A stretch of DNA of 64,000 bases from an uncultured Desulfobacter sp. (GTDB taxonomy: Bacteria; Desulfobacterota; Desulfobacteria; Desulfobacterales; Desulfobacteraceae), in assembly GCF_963664415.1 (NCBI RefSeq), contig NZ_OY761440.1, forward strand, positions 930,001-994,000. The letters are read 5' to 3'. Below the pieces are notes generated by a model. The model had not been told where the DNA came from. It did no database searches and saw nothing but the letters and a program-made list of their open reading frames with translations. The position numbers were made by a program, and so were the translations under genes. This document shows, piece by piece, positions 38,439 to 48,357 of the stretch. Positions within the stretch are counted from its first letter, which is position 1; each line of letters opens with the position of its first letter.

Positions 38439-38842
38439 GTAGTAATGTCCCGGCAGGCGGAAGTTGTTTGTGATGGTTTCCGTGACAGGGGCGGCTTTGC
38501 CAAAGCTAGTGTATATAGCTTCCCAGGCCACAGTGCCTGTGTCATCCACAAGCTGTTGGGGTGTTCCGATATGATCGTTGTGATACCAGTAATATTGGCT
38601 GTTTTCTTTGGTATACAGGGCTGCAACGCTGTTGGCGGTTCCGGGCAGATATCCATAGGATCTAATTTCCGCGCCGGTGCTGTCGTACTCGGCGATCAGG
38701 CCTTCATCAGAATAGAGGTAATATGTCCGGACGCCGTTCAGATTCTTGGACAGTCTCCGGCCGAAGGGATCATAATAATATGTGGCAATGGCGGCATCTG
38801 CTGCATCCCGGACTTCGGTCATGCGGCCGGATTCATCATAAA

Positions 38843-39340
38843 TTACCCACTCACTATATCTTCAGCGATTTCGCATAAAACTTCATCCGTCTCATCTTCA
38901 AGCGTTTTCTTTGCAAGAGATTTTATTTTTTCACTTTTTATTCCGGATAGTGCTGTCAATGAAGCACATTTTGCATCAACATCACCTTTTTCATAAACAT
39001 TTATCAATCCATCAATTAAATCTTCAGATTCAAACCGTTCTGCTATCTGAGCACACCAGTACCTTACGCTTGAATATTTGCTTTGCAAGGCATTTTTCAA
39101 ATGGGGTATTACATCAGATTCATTATGCTTTGATATTACATCTTCAATCAGCTGATATACGCCATATCCGCTACCCTGCCCAAAACAGTTTAGGAAAAGA
39201 GGGATGCACTCAGGATCAGGGTTATCGAGAAAATATTTAAGAACATCATCAAAAACTGAAATAATAGCTTCCAGCTCTTCCCCGTCATTAGGTAACGGTT
39301 GATATTTTTTTAAAAAAACAATTGCATCTTCTTTATTCAT
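38843..39340 (-). CDS. HEAT-repeat immunity protein, intact copy
   Basis: 165 aa, all helical, with HEAT-like repeats (for example VIPHLKNALQSKYSSVRYWCAQIAERF at residues 76-102 in two paired helices). It starts 4 bases after the stop of the full-length Rhs toxin gene and should neutralise its C-terminal domain; HEAT-type immunity proteins are known in polymorphic toxin systems. Its stop lies directly at the junction with the next orphan Rhs core. It may also protect against the second copy of the toxin, whose own partner is broken. Confidence 0.82.
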   Translation of the reverse strand: MNKEDAIVFLKKYQPLPNDGEELEAIISVFDDVLKYFLDNPDPECIPLFLNCFGQGSGYGVYQLIEDVISKHNESDVIPHLKNALQSKYSSVRYWCAQIAERFESEDLIDGLINVYEKGDVDAKCASLTALSGIKSEKIKSLAKKTLEDETDEVLCEIAEDIVSG

Positions 39341-39344
39341 TATT

Positions 39345-42300
39345 TTAAAAACCTCCTGTAGCTTTATTTTGGCGTATCAATTCTTGCAATTGTCGATTAA
39401 CTGTTGAACGATCGTATCCAGCATTCCGTAATGCATTTCGTAATTCAATTACATCTGCCGCCAAATGTTGTCGAAGGTTGTCAAGCTGTCTTTTGGGACT
39501 ACCTGTTGTTTCAAGATTTGCATGAATGTCTTTTTTAATATTTATGGTAATCCCCTTGCCATGAGTTGTGTCACTAACCGCATCTTGAACAACATGGTGG
39601 GGGGTATGTGTTTCATTAAGTCCTGTTTTCTTATTCCAGTATTTTGATTTGCTGTAGGTTCCTACATAAAGATCTTCACCAGCATCAGCAAGTTTGCCTG
39701 CACTCGTTGAGGCATCCGCAATCTCATCAACCTTATCAACATTCTTGATAAGAGTACTGGTCTCATCAGCATATTTCAATGCACCGACCAAAGGCAGCAC
39801 ACTGGCCGTATCTAGCAGAGTTTGTCCGGCATGCCCCCATGACCATTCCCAGTTTGTCAGGTCATAAGTAATGTCTCTTATATCACCTGGAAGGTCAAGA
39901 CCAAGAAGGCCTGTTCCTATCTGAGCCCCGGTCCCCAGCAAAGTAACTTCATCACTATAGTTGCCCCGGATGAGTTGGTCCCCGGATCTTTTTGTATAAT
40001 CCCATGCATCCCTTGCAATCAGCCCGTCCGGATCGATGAACATCAAGGGGCTGTTCATGGCATAGACGTAGAGGTTCAGTCCGCCGTCGATGCCCAAAGG
40101 ATCGGTTCTCAGATACCGGCCGGTGTCCGGATCATAATACCGGTTGCCGTTGTAGTGCAGGCCTGTTTCTTCGTCATAGTAATGTCCCGGCAGACGGAAG
40201 TTGTTTATGATGGTTTCCGTGACAGGGGTTGCCTTGCCAAAGCTTGTGTACCTGGCTTCCCAGGCCACAGCGCCTGTGTCATCCACAAGCTGCTGGGGTG
40301 TTCCGATATGATCGTTGTGATACCAGTAATATTGGCTGTTTTCTTTGGTATACAGAGGTGCAACGCTGTTGGCGGTTCCGGGCAGATATCCATAGGATCT
40401 GAGTTCTGTGCCGGTGCTGTCGTATTCAGCGATCAGACCCTCATCAGCATATAGGTAATATGTCCGGACGCCGTTCACATTTTTGGACAGTCTCCGGCCG
40501 AACGGATCATAATAATAGGTGGCAATAGCGGCATCTGTTGCGTCCCGGACTTCGGTCATGCGGCCGGATTCATCATAAATAAATGATAGCGGGTCATTGC
40601 CGGTCCGGCTTGTGATACTGCCGTTATCGTCATATGTATATGATGCAGCGCCTTGGCCGGTCAGCTCGTTGTTCGGGTTGTACTGCCAGGGGGATGCCGT
40701 GGCCAGGCTGGTTAAGCGGTTGCCGGCACCGTCGTAAGTATACGCCTCGTCTTCGAGGCCGGCCGGGGCATCAACATCGGTTATCCTTGACAGCTCATCA
40801 TGGGTATAGCCATAGGTGCCGTGCTCGGTATCAAGGGTGTCAAGGTTACCTCCGGGCGAGTATGTATATTGCCGGTCAAGAAGCGTTACCTGTGCGCTGT
40901 TTTGTGCCGTGACGGACACTATCCGGCCGTTCAGGTCATATCCGTACCGTGTGGTTGAACCCGGAGAGCTTTGGGTTTGCGGCAGATCCCATAGATAATC
41001 GCCGTACTGTACCGAACCGGCTGTAATCAGGCGGCCGGCCCCATCGTATTCAAATATTGTGGCCTGGGCGTCAGGACCGGTAAAGGTCCGGGTCCAGTTA
41101 TCCGGATAGGCGTTGGCAAACGTTTTGGTAAAGGCGCCGAAATCAACCGTGGTTGACGTTTTCCGATCAAGGCCGTCATATTGGAAGACAGCGGATGTCA
41201 CTGCATCGTCATACCCGGCCATGTTGCCGTTGCCGTCATAGGAAAAGAGCACGGTTTTCACCGGGGTGAAAAGATCGGATTGGTTGTAGTAGGAGACCTG
41301 GCGCGGCTGGTTCAGGCTGTTGTAGGTGTAGGCGATTTTATGGCCTTCACCGTTGATTATCTCGGCAAGGTTGCCGGCATCATCATAGGCAAAAGAGACT
41401 TCTTGGCCCATGGGCCGAGTGGTGCCGGTTTTCCGGTTGGCCTTATCGTATGTGTAATAGGTGGTCTGGTTCTCCTGGTCAGTTACGGCCAGGACATTGG
41501 CGTTTTCATCATAATCGTAGAGAACGGTATGGTTCAGGGCGTCAAGCGTTGCGACCTGGCTGCCGAGGCCGTTATAGGCCATGCGTGTTTCATGGCCGTC
41601 CGGGTCCCGGGTCCAGGTGAGATTGCCTTTTGTATCGTATTGGTAGTGGGTCTGTTCTCCCAACGGCGTGATGGTTGTCACCAGCCGGCCGGCAAGGTCA
41701 TAATAGTTCTCACTGATTCCCAAAGGCGTGGACGTGGATAAAAGGTTTCCGACACTGTCATATTCGTAGCTGATGGTGTTGCCGGCTTCATCGGTCTCGG
41801 ATATTTTCCGGCCTAATTTATCATATGCGTACACAATGCCGGTTTCCGAGCCGTTTTTGCCATGATCGACGATGGTCGTATGGACAAGGTCCCTGGCATC
41901 GGCATAATAGATGTTTTCGATCTGTTTAATCTGAACATCGGACGCATCATAAAACACGGTGAACCGCAGATTTGCTTTTGCATCATATTCAAAGGTTCTG
42001 TAATGGCCCTCCGGGCTGATCTCCTTGACCAGGCGGTTGAATTCATCATACCGGTATTCAGTGGTCCTGGCATCCGGGGTATCAAACCCGGTTGTTTTTG
42101 ACACCAGGCGGTTTAAGGCATCATAGGTAAAGGTTGTGACATTCAGGTTGGGATCGGTGACGGATTCCTTGTTGCCGGCGGCATCCCAGGTGGTTGCGAT
42201 GACATTGCCTTCCGGATCGGTGACGGTTAATAAACGTCCTGCGTCATCATAAGTATACCCGGTGTCGTGGCCCCGTTTATCTGTGTGGACAGTGATATTG

Positions 42301-45300
42301 CCCATGCCGTCATATTCAAAGTATTCCGTATTGCCGGATTCATCTGTGCGGCGGGTCAGCCGGCTTCTGCCGTTATAGTCTGCATCGCGCGTATACCCTT
42401 CGCTGTCGGTGACGGATATGACATTGCCCAGCCTGTCGTGGGTGAACAGGGTTGAGTTGCCCAGGGGATCAATGGTCTCTTTGACTTTGGCCCCGGCCAC
42501 AAGATCCCTTGCCCAGTCATAGACGTTTTCGGTGACTGCACCGTTGGGCCGGGTGGTGACGGTGGGTTTTCTGTTGGCATCATAATCCTGGACTGTCTGA
42601 TTCCCGGCGGGATCGGTGACCAGGGTCACCTGATTATACTGGTTGTATTCATACCTTGTGGTAATCCCTTCGGGGTGCAGAGAAGAGACAATGGTCCTGG
42701 ACTGCAAAAGCCCCAGGGGCTGTCCGTCACCCTGCTCATAATAATCAAAGGTGGTTACATGACCGTTTTTATCGGTTGTGGAAAGTTTCCGCAGGCCGTT
42801 CTCATCATAGGCGTGGAGAATGTCATTGTTTAAGGGGTCTGAGATCCGGACCAGGTTGCCGAAACCGTCATACGCAAAGGTTGTGGTAAATCCCGGGGCA
42901 CCGGGGCTCTCCACCAGGCGGCCGTCGGTATCATAGGCCTGGTCAACGCCTGTGGTTTTTGTATGAAGTCTGCCTGAAGGGTAGTAAGACAGCTTTGTGA
43001 TATGGCTCTTCGGATCTGTTATCTGAGAAGGCCGGTACGGATTATTGGTATCCGTATACGCATATGAAGTGACATGGTTTAAACTGTCTGTTCTGGAGGC
43101 CAGAAGCCTTTTTGACGGATCGGCGCCGTAATCAAATACGGTTTCATTACCGTTGCCGTCAATCAGGCGGATCAGGTTGTGATATTGATCATAGGTTTTT
43201 TGGACCACGGTGCCGTCTTCGTGCAGCACCCTGATTTCATCCTGGTTTTCGTTGAAAAAGACCTTGCGGTAATAGCCCTCTTCATTCCAGGTCTCTCCAT
43301 ACCGGTTGAGGGTAGAATAGAAGAAATGAAAGGTATCTTCTCTTTTGTTTCTGTGGAAGGAGACCTGGTCGTTTCCATAATACCCGATATCCAGATAATC
43401 GCCTTCCGGAAGGGTGTAGCGGGTTAAGTTATGGTTGTTTTCCGGATTGGACTGGTTTTTCAGATACGCAAACGCGGTGGTATTGTTTTCAAGGTCGGTA
43501 AAGCCGGTCAGGTCATCCCCGTCGTAGGTATAGGTGCAGAATCTGCCGGTATGGTCTTCCAGCCGTTCAACCTTGCCGCCGGCGTTATATGTCAGGGTCA
43601 AACTCTGGCCTAAAGCATCTGCAATTGAAATGATCCGCCCCGGGTTGCCGGTATCGTATCCAAAGGACAAATAGTTGCCGTATGCATCCTGCTTGCGTGT
43701 TAAAAATCCGTCCGGGTTAAAGGTGAACTCCAGGTTGTTACGGAATTTTACTTTATACTCCGTGCCCTCTTTTCTCACGGTATAGGTGACGCCGGGCGCC
43801 GTCTGGTAGGTGCCGTCCCCGTTATCAACCAGGGTCTGGGGCTGGGAATTTTCATCATAGTAAATCAGGTCCCCGCTTTGCTGGGGAATGATATGCTGGG
43901 CATGATTCCAGGTCCAGCCGTAACCAAAGGGTCCGTTATAGATCAGCCGGCTTTTATAGGTTCTGACAATGGACAGGTTAAGGCCCCTTGACGGGATGAT
44001 AATATCGGGCAGTTCCTCATGGTAGAACTCTCCTGTGGCCATGTCCACCGGGTCCCCGGCCGTTGACAGCGCCCGGGAAAACCAGCTGTCGTTTGACGCG
44101 GTGGTGGTGTCGGCATCAGGATTTACATAGGTGTCGGCAACGGTCTGCCGGGCTGCCGGGGATATGCTGGTGGAGGTATCGTGAAAGCTGTCGCTTGGAA
44201 CCGTTGTGACCGACGGCACAACAGATTCTCCTGTCTTGCCGCCCTCAAACATATTAAACAGGTAAGAATCCCCGATGTTCCCGTTGGAGTTTGTGACCAG
44301 CATGACATAACCGGTCATGCCTTCATGGGTCACTTTTCTCAAGGGTGCGGTGACGATCCCCCCCTCATTGATCCTGTTAATCATAAAATCAATGGTTGAC
44401 GGATAAAGGGCATTAGACACAGTGCCATAGTCGTCCTTGAGCGCTTCAAGCATGGAGATGTCAGCGGTGGTCATCCGGTTGCCGACATCAATACTCGAAT
44501 CTTCATTGGCGACCATGAGGATTTTTATGGTACTGGCGCTGGGGGTATCCTGCCAGTCGTCAAAAATCAGCCCTTCATTATAGGAGGAGGCATATCCGGC
44601 AAGCCACCGGGCAAGTTCGTGTACCGGATGGTCCCAGGCCATGGATTCCAGCTGATCATCCTGTCGTTTATAATAGCCGGTTTTGGATTGGGCATCGATG
44701 TTCCACTGGGGATGGAACCAGAACTTTGATTCTCCGGCTGTTGCAATATTGTCAGGATCTGCAAATATAAACGTGGGAGCCAGCGCACTCCAGACCGTCC
44801 TGCCGTGAACCAGGTTGTCCATTCTTCTTTTGATCTCAAAATTTCTGGACAAATAGGTCTCGGATAAAATTTTACCCATCCGGCCCAGAAGCTGTTCCCG
44901 GTTATCGGGATCACTGATAAGGGCAGGATCTATGCTTGAGTACTCTTCTTTGAGACGTGCAACGGTGACCGGACTTGCCGCCACCGGATCAAGGCCGATG
45001 TGGACCAAGGTGCCCGCATCCATTGCCGGACGGTCTACCCACGAATCATATCCGCCCCCCATGTACGAGATATAAAACTTTCCTGATGCATCTAATCCAG
45101 GGTCTGAAGTTTCCCCTCCCTGGACAATGGTCCCATCCACTTTAATGACCGGTTTAAGAATGCCTGAGACATTTTTGAAATCAAGGCAGATCCGTTTGCC
45201 GGAGACCTCGGGCATCACAGCTGTATAGGTCAGCAGGTCAGCATCCGTATCCTTGTTTTTAAATTTAATGGTTATACTGACCCGGTCTGAGGAAGCAACT

Positions 45301-46115
45301 TCTGCAAAGGTGATAATGGATGCGCTGAGCCGCATGTCTACGGGCAGTGTCGGCGAAAGAATCGACAGGTCATAGTCTTTTGCCGTTTCCTGGTACGCAA
45401 TGCTTTGAAGGGTCTGGCCCGGATGATGCGTTGCAAGATAAGCCTGGAGTTTTTCTTCATACAGTTCAGCCGCATGTTTGGGGTTATCCATTAACAGGTA
45501 AGATTCAAAATCAAAATCAAGGCCGGCAGGCACTGTGCTGCCCGTAAAAAGATCAAGGCCAGGCTCCACCTCGTACTCCTTGAACCAAGGCACCATGGGA
45601 ATCCACTGCCCGGTTGAATCAACACCGGAACCGTTACGGTAGTTGCCGTGCTTTATCCAGGCCTCCACCCATACATAGCCGGTGCCTGAATACTGCGCAT
45701 ACCTTGCCGGGATCCCGGAGATACGCAGCAGCGTGATCAAAAGGGAACTTGTATCCCAGTGGTTGCCGCGGCCTGCCAGATATGTCGTCTGGGCGCCCAG
45801 CCTGGACTTTTCGTAAAACGGCCGAAATTTAATACTGGTGCCGTCTTTATACATTAATTTGGGAGATTCTATGTTCTCATAGATCCATTTGAAAATCTTT
45901 ACCGGATCATGGTCCAAGTCTTCTGCCAGGGCGGTCAGTTCCGGGGTGAACTGGCATTCCGGTGTTTCGCTGGTGAACCCCGATCCGGGTACGTCAGCGA
46001 CAGCTGTTCCTGAAAGAAAAAAACAGAGGATAAAAATGCAGATAAGTCTGAAAATAGGATTCATGGCCAAAGTTCCTGTTTGTTTGGCAAATTTTGAATT
46101 GTCAGTTTTTTTCAT
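39345..46115 (-). CDS. Full-length secreted Rhs polymorphic toxin
   Basis: 2256 aa from the ATG at 46115, which overlaps the stop of the preceding gene (ATGA) and has GGAGG upstream. Residues 14-41 are a Sec signal peptide (IFILCFFLSGTAVADV). Residues 60-200 are transglutaminase-like (LAGRGNHWDTSSLLITLL), but the usual cysteine position is not a cysteine, so it is probably structural. A DUF6531-like segment (VDMATGEFYHEELP) lies near 700, followed by about 1200 residues of YD/RHS repeats and the core ending DPLGIDGGLNLYVYAMNSP. The last 220 residues are the toxin, with a pre-toxin helical part and THTPHHVVQDAVSDT plus IKKDIH, an HNH/EndoVII-like histidine pattern. It is expected to act on neighbouring cells. 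Confidence 0.9.
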   Translation of the reverse strand: MKKTDNSKFAKQTGTLAMNPIFRLICIFILCFFLSGTAVADVPGSGFTSETPECQFTPELTALAEDLDHDPVKIFKWIYENIESPKLMYKDGTSIKFRPFYEKSRLGAQTTYLAGRGNHWDTSSLLITLLRISGIPARYAQYSGTGYVWVEAWIKHGNYRNGSGVDSTGQWIPMVPWFKEYEVEPGLDLFTGSTVPAGLDFDFESYLLMDNPKHAAELYEEKLQAYLATHHPGQTLQSIAYQETAKDYDLSILSPTLPVDMRLSASIITFAEVASSDRVSITIKFKNKDTDADLLTYTAVMPEVSGKRICLDFKNVSGILKPVIKVDGTIVQGGETSDPGLDASGKFYISYMGGGYDSWVDRPAMDAGTLVHIGLDPVAASPVTVARLKEEYSSIDPALISDPDNREQLLGRMGKILSETYLSRNFEIKRRMDNLVHGRTVWSALAPTFIFADPDNIATAGESKFWFHPQWNIDAQSKTGYYKRQDDQLESMAWDHPVHELARWLAGYASSYNEGLIFDDWQDTPSASTIKILMVANEDSSIDVGNRMTTADISMLEALKDDYGTVSNALYPSTIDFMINRINEGGIVTAPLRKVTHEGMTGYVMLVTNSNGNIGDSYLFNMFEGGKTGESVVPSVTTVPSDSFHDTSTSISPAARQTVADTYVNPDADTTTASNDSWFSRALSTAGDPVDMATGEFYHEELPDIIIPSRGLNLSIVRTYKSRLIYNGPFGYGWTWNHAQHIIPQQSGDLIYYDENSQPQTLVDNGDGTYQTAPGVTYTVRKEGTEYKVKFRNNLEFTFNPDGFLTRKQDAYGNYLSFGYDTGNPGRIISIADALGQSLTLTYNAGGKVERLEDHTGRFCTYTYDGDDLTGFTDLENNTTAFAYLKNQSNPENNHNLTRYTLPEGDYLDIGYYGNDQVSFHRNKREDTFHFFYSTLNRYGETWNEEGYYRKVFFNENQDEIRVLHEDGTVVQKTYDQYHNLIRLIDGNGNETVFDYGADPSKRLLASRTDSLNHVTSYAYTDTNNPYRPSQITDPKSHITKLSYYPSGRLHTKTTGVDQAYDTDGRLVESPGAPGFTTTFAYDGFGNLVRISDPLNNDILHAYDENGLRKLSTTDKNGHVTTFDYYEQGDGQPLGLLQSRTIVSSLHPEGITTRYEYNQYNQVTLVTDPAGNQTVQDYDANRKPTVTTRPNGAVTENVYDWARDLVAGAKVKETIDPLGNSTLFTHDRLGNVISVTDSEGYTRDADYNGRSRLTRRTDESGNTEYFEYDGMGNITVHTDKRGHDTGYTYDDAGRLLTVTDPEGNVIATTWDAAGNKESVTDPNLNVTTFTYDALNRLVSKTTGFDTPDARTTEYRYDEFNRLVKEISPEGHYRTFEYDAKANLRFTVFYDASDVQIKQIENIYYADARDLVHTTIVDHGKNGSETGIVYAYDKLGRKISETDEAGNTISYEYDSVGNLLSTSTPLGISENYYDLAGRLVTTITPLGEQTHYQYDTKGNLTWTRDPDGHETRMAYNGLGSQVATLDALNHTVLYDYDENANVLAVTDQENQTTYYTYDKANRKTGTTRPMGQEVSFAYDDAGNLAEIINGEGHKIAYTYNSLNQPRQVSYYNQSDLFTPVKTVLFSYDGNGNMAGYDDAVTSAVFQYDGLDRKTSTTVDFGAFTKTFANAYPDNWTRTFTGPDAQATIFEYDGAGRLITAGSVQYGDYLWDLPQTQSSPGSTTRYGYDLNGRIVSVTAQNSAQVTLLDRQYTYSPGGNLDTLDTEHGTYGYTHDELSRITDVDAPAGLEDEAYTYDGAGNRLTSLATASPWQYNPNNELTGQGAASYTYDDNGSITSRTGNDPLSFIYDESGRMTEVRDATDAAIATYYYDPFGRRLSKNVNGVRTYYLYADEGLIAEYDSTGTELRSYGYLPGTANSVAPLYTKENSQYYWYHNDHIGTPQQLVDDTGAVAWEARYTSFGKATPVTETIINNFRLPGHYYDEETGLHYNGNRYYDPDTGRYLRTDPLGIDGGLNLYVYAMNSPLMFIDPDGLIARDAWDYTKRSGDQLIRGNYSDEVTLLGTGAQIGTGLLGLDLPGDIRDITYDLTNWEWSWGHAGQTLLDTASVLPLVGALKYADETSTLIKNVDKVDEIADASTSAGKLADAGEDLYVGTYSKSKYWNKKTGLNETHTPHHVVQDAVSDTTHGKGITINIKKDIHANLETTGSPKRQLDNLRQHLAADVIELRNALRNAGYDRSTVNRQLQELIRQNKATGGF

Positions 46116-48223
46116 TTGAGCAAAGCCTCCAGACATAAACCGGTAAGATACGGATCATCTCCCCAACTGCCGTTGATATTCTGACCTGCGACTAAATATA
46201 ATTGCGCAGCTGCCTTATCCGGTATAATATCCGGCACCCAGATCAACACACCTGCCGTATCCGTAATATTGTCTTCGAAAGATCCATTTGCCTGCTGCAG
46301 ATCTGACAACCACTGGGTGACACCTGCTCCGGGATTGGTCACGCTGTAAGCTGCAGCAGAAACAAATGCACTGATATCTTGCCCTGGTACCCAGCCGTAT
46401 TTATTATTTTCAGGTCCCTGCAAAGGAGCCCATTGTTCAAGTGCCAGTTCACCCAAATCGGAAAGAGATGTTCCTTCACTATCTTTCAATCCTATTGAAA
46501 GACATGCCAGCGCTTTTGTGCCCAGCGCCGTGTCAAGGGCATCCACCATGAAAGAGCCGTCGATGCCCCAGCCATAGATCTGGGCATTGTATATATAGCT
46601 TTTTGAAATCAATCGGCTTACGGACCGGTCTGCGTTCTGTCCGTGATTAGAAAGCGTAACAATTTTTCTGGCCAGATAATCAACGTTATCCGCTTTAACG
46701 GCTCTTAAGAAAAAAAGTGCCTGAAAAATGCCCGCATTTTCAACACCCTTGACTTTTAACCCATTCAGAGCCTGGCTGGTGGCAAGGATACGCTTTTCTT
46801 TAGTACCCCATGAGCCGTTTGACTGTTGACTGTTCTCTAACCAGACCGCTGCCCGGTCTGCCGCGTCCTGTATTGTTTCGGCCGGGTCCTGGGGTGTTAT
46901 GATTGTATTGGCCAGATCCGATATAACAGATTCAATTCCATTGCTGTCAATATAGGTGACCCCGTAATAATATGATGCCCCGTCGACCAGGTTAGCGTTG
47001 TCAGTGAAATCAGGAGTATTACCCGCCGTATCAGCAATTTTTAATTTTTTAGGCGGCGGATAGCCGTTGGCCCGGCTGTCCAAAAGAATAAGTCGATCGG
47101 CAAAATTTATACACCTGTATATGCAATAATTTTGGGCATCCGGATTCTGGCTCCAGGAAAGGTAAACCTGCTTTGGGCTTGGACTGAATATTGCTGTAAG
47201 GCCTGTAACAGAAGCAGGAATATCCGTAAACATATAGTCGGCCGTTTTTGTGATTTCCCTGTTGCCGGCAGCGTCTACAGAAAAAAACTGGACCCTTGTT
47301 GTGCTGTCGATAACTATTCCTGAGGCAGGGCTTGAGGAGGACTTCGTGTTGCTCGCACCGACAAATGGGGGATAGCCGTCAGTGGAATAATAGACGGTTG
47401 AGTCCTCCGAAGCTGTTAAATTCAATGTTATCTGGGATGAATATCTTCCCGAAGCAACACTTGGTGTCGTAACAGGCGCAGTTTTGTCGACCCTGAAAGC
47501 TATTGGGAAGGTTCTTGAGTTTGAGACATTATCTTCAAGTATTAAAGTAAACGAATATTGTTTTTCCTGTATCGGTGATAGGATATACGCAATTGTAGAC
47601 GCTGTCACTGTCGCACTTGATGTAATGTCTGTATTTTCTTCATTGAGTAGCGTAACGGACTTTATACCGGCTAAATTATCACCAAATGTTCCTAAAAGAG
47701 TGATGGCTTCACCGCTTGCTGCGATCACAGATCCGTTTGCAGGATAAAAATCAATCATATTAGGCGGGACAGTATCCACAGATACCGTTACCTTACTTTG
47801 ACTTTGCCCGCCGTTCCCAACAGCGGTCAAAGTATATTCCGTTGTTTGAGCAGGGGTAATAACAACAGATGACGTTCCGGTGACGTCACCAATGCCTGGT
47901 TCAATGGTAATTGAATCCGTATATAACGCCGTCCATGAAAGCGTGGCAGATGTGGTGCCGTTCGTGATTTGAGGATCTACCTGAAAGGTGATCTGAGGAG
48001 CGGCAGTGATCATACAGTCGGTTTTACCAAATTGTTCCGCGAAATCAGAGTAATCCTGCGAAGTTGGGTTTTCCGAGCGGCTGAAAAGAAAAACATCTTT
48101 TCCATCAACATCCCCGTCATTTTCAAAATCAAATGAACAGGAATCTGCACAGAATGCGGCCTGAACCAAAACGGATAAAAAGATAAAAACAGAAATGAAC
48201 AGAATTAATTTCGACCGTTTCAC
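46112..48223 (-). CDS. Secreted dockerin/FN3/squalene-cyclase-repeat protein
   Basis: 703 aa from a GTG at 48223 that follows AAGGGAGA; the longer frame from 48277 would add a hydrophilic stretch before the signal peptide. Residues 1-27 are a signal peptide. Next comes a calcium-binding dockerin-like loop (DFENDGDVDGKDVF), two to three Ig/FN3-like and chitobiase-type beta domains (to about 480), then about 210 residues of prenyltransferase/squalene-oxidase repeats (QQSNGSWG, LQQANGSFED, QNINGSWGDDP). Its stop overlaps the Rhs start, so the two are made together. It may anchor or present the Rhs toxin on the surface; this is inference from coupling alone. Confidence 0.78.
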   Translation of the reverse strand: MKRSKLILFISVFIFLSVLVQAAFCADSCSFDFENDGDVDGKDVFLFSRSENPTSQDYSDFAEQFGKTDCMITAAPQITFQVDPQITNGTTSATLSWTALYTDSITIEPGIGDVTGTSSVVITPAQTTEYTLTAVGNGGQSQSKVTVSVDTVPPNMIDFYPANGSVIAASGEAITLLGTFGDNLAGIKSVTLLNEENTDITSSATVTASTIAYILSPIQEKQYSFTLILEDNVSNSRTFPIAFRVDKTAPVTTPSVASGRYSSQITLNLTASEDSTVYYSTDGYPPFVGASNTKSSSSPASGIVIDSTTRVQFFSVDAAGNREITKTADYMFTDIPASVTGLTAIFSPSPKQVYLSWSQNPDAQNYCIYRCINFADRLILLDSRANGYPPPKKLKIADTAGNTPDFTDNANLVDGASYYYGVTYIDSNGIESVISDLANTIITPQDPAETIQDAADRAAVWLENSQQSNGSWGTKEKRILATSQALNGLKVKGVENAGIFQALFFLRAVKADNVDYLARKIVTLSNHGQNADRSVSRLISKSYIYNAQIYGWGIDGSFMVDALDTALGTKALACLSIGLKDSEGTSLSDLGELALEQWAPLQGPENNKYGWVPGQDISAFVSAAAYSVTNPGAGVTQWLSDLQQANGSFEDNITDTAGVLIWVPDIIPDKAAAQLYLVAGQNINGSWGDDPYLTGLCLEALLK

Positions 48224-48265
48224 GACATCTCCCTTACTACAATAAGTAATTATGTAGTTTTTTAT

Positions 48266-48357
48266 GTATACACCCACGGGCTATACCTGGCATATCAACT
48301 GCCAGGTATAGCCCAAAACAAAGTTTGAAAGACCGGTATGAGCTATAGAGATCTTTT
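48266..48357 (+). repeat. Intergenic hairpin repeat, unit D
   Basis: The best hairpin of the family: a perfect 15-bp stem GGGCTATACCTGGCA / TGCCAGGTATAGCCC around TATCAAC. The leader differs (CACCCACGGGC), and AAAACAAAGTTTGAAA follows. It is the left unit of a tandem pair located just upstream of the dockerin/squalene-cyclase-repeat gene. Confidence 0.75.

Larger units (their letters stand above)
35744..38840 (-). pseudogene. Orphan Rhs core with HNH-like toxin CT2, split by IS1634
   Basis: Core sequence runs from 38840 (right after the stop of the HEAT gene) to 38446, resumes at 36557 beyond the insertion, and reads into a 236-aa C-terminal frame (ATG 36454). The toxin part follows DPDGLIVRDAWDYTKRSG and a pre-toxin helix region shared with CT1; its unique end carries YRKDTGLDSSMDADHTIDLQ and GGADDFSNMSGLDKSVN, an HNH-like nuclease pattern (D-H-x-x-D-L-Q). 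The nuclease call is by motif only. The break in the core prevents expression as one chain, though the 3' frame with its immunity gene could still be expressed. Confidence 0.8.
22361..48223 (-). other. Rhs polymorphic toxin island with orphan cassettes
   Basis: One full-length Rhs gene and four partial Rhs-core copies lie in the same orientation, three of the partial copies with or near a different C-terminal domain and immunity-like gene, plus four insertion sequences. The Rhs core sequences are nearly identical to one another, which is the pattern expected when C-terminal cassettes are displaced by recombination and retained downstream as orphans. Confidence 0.85.
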
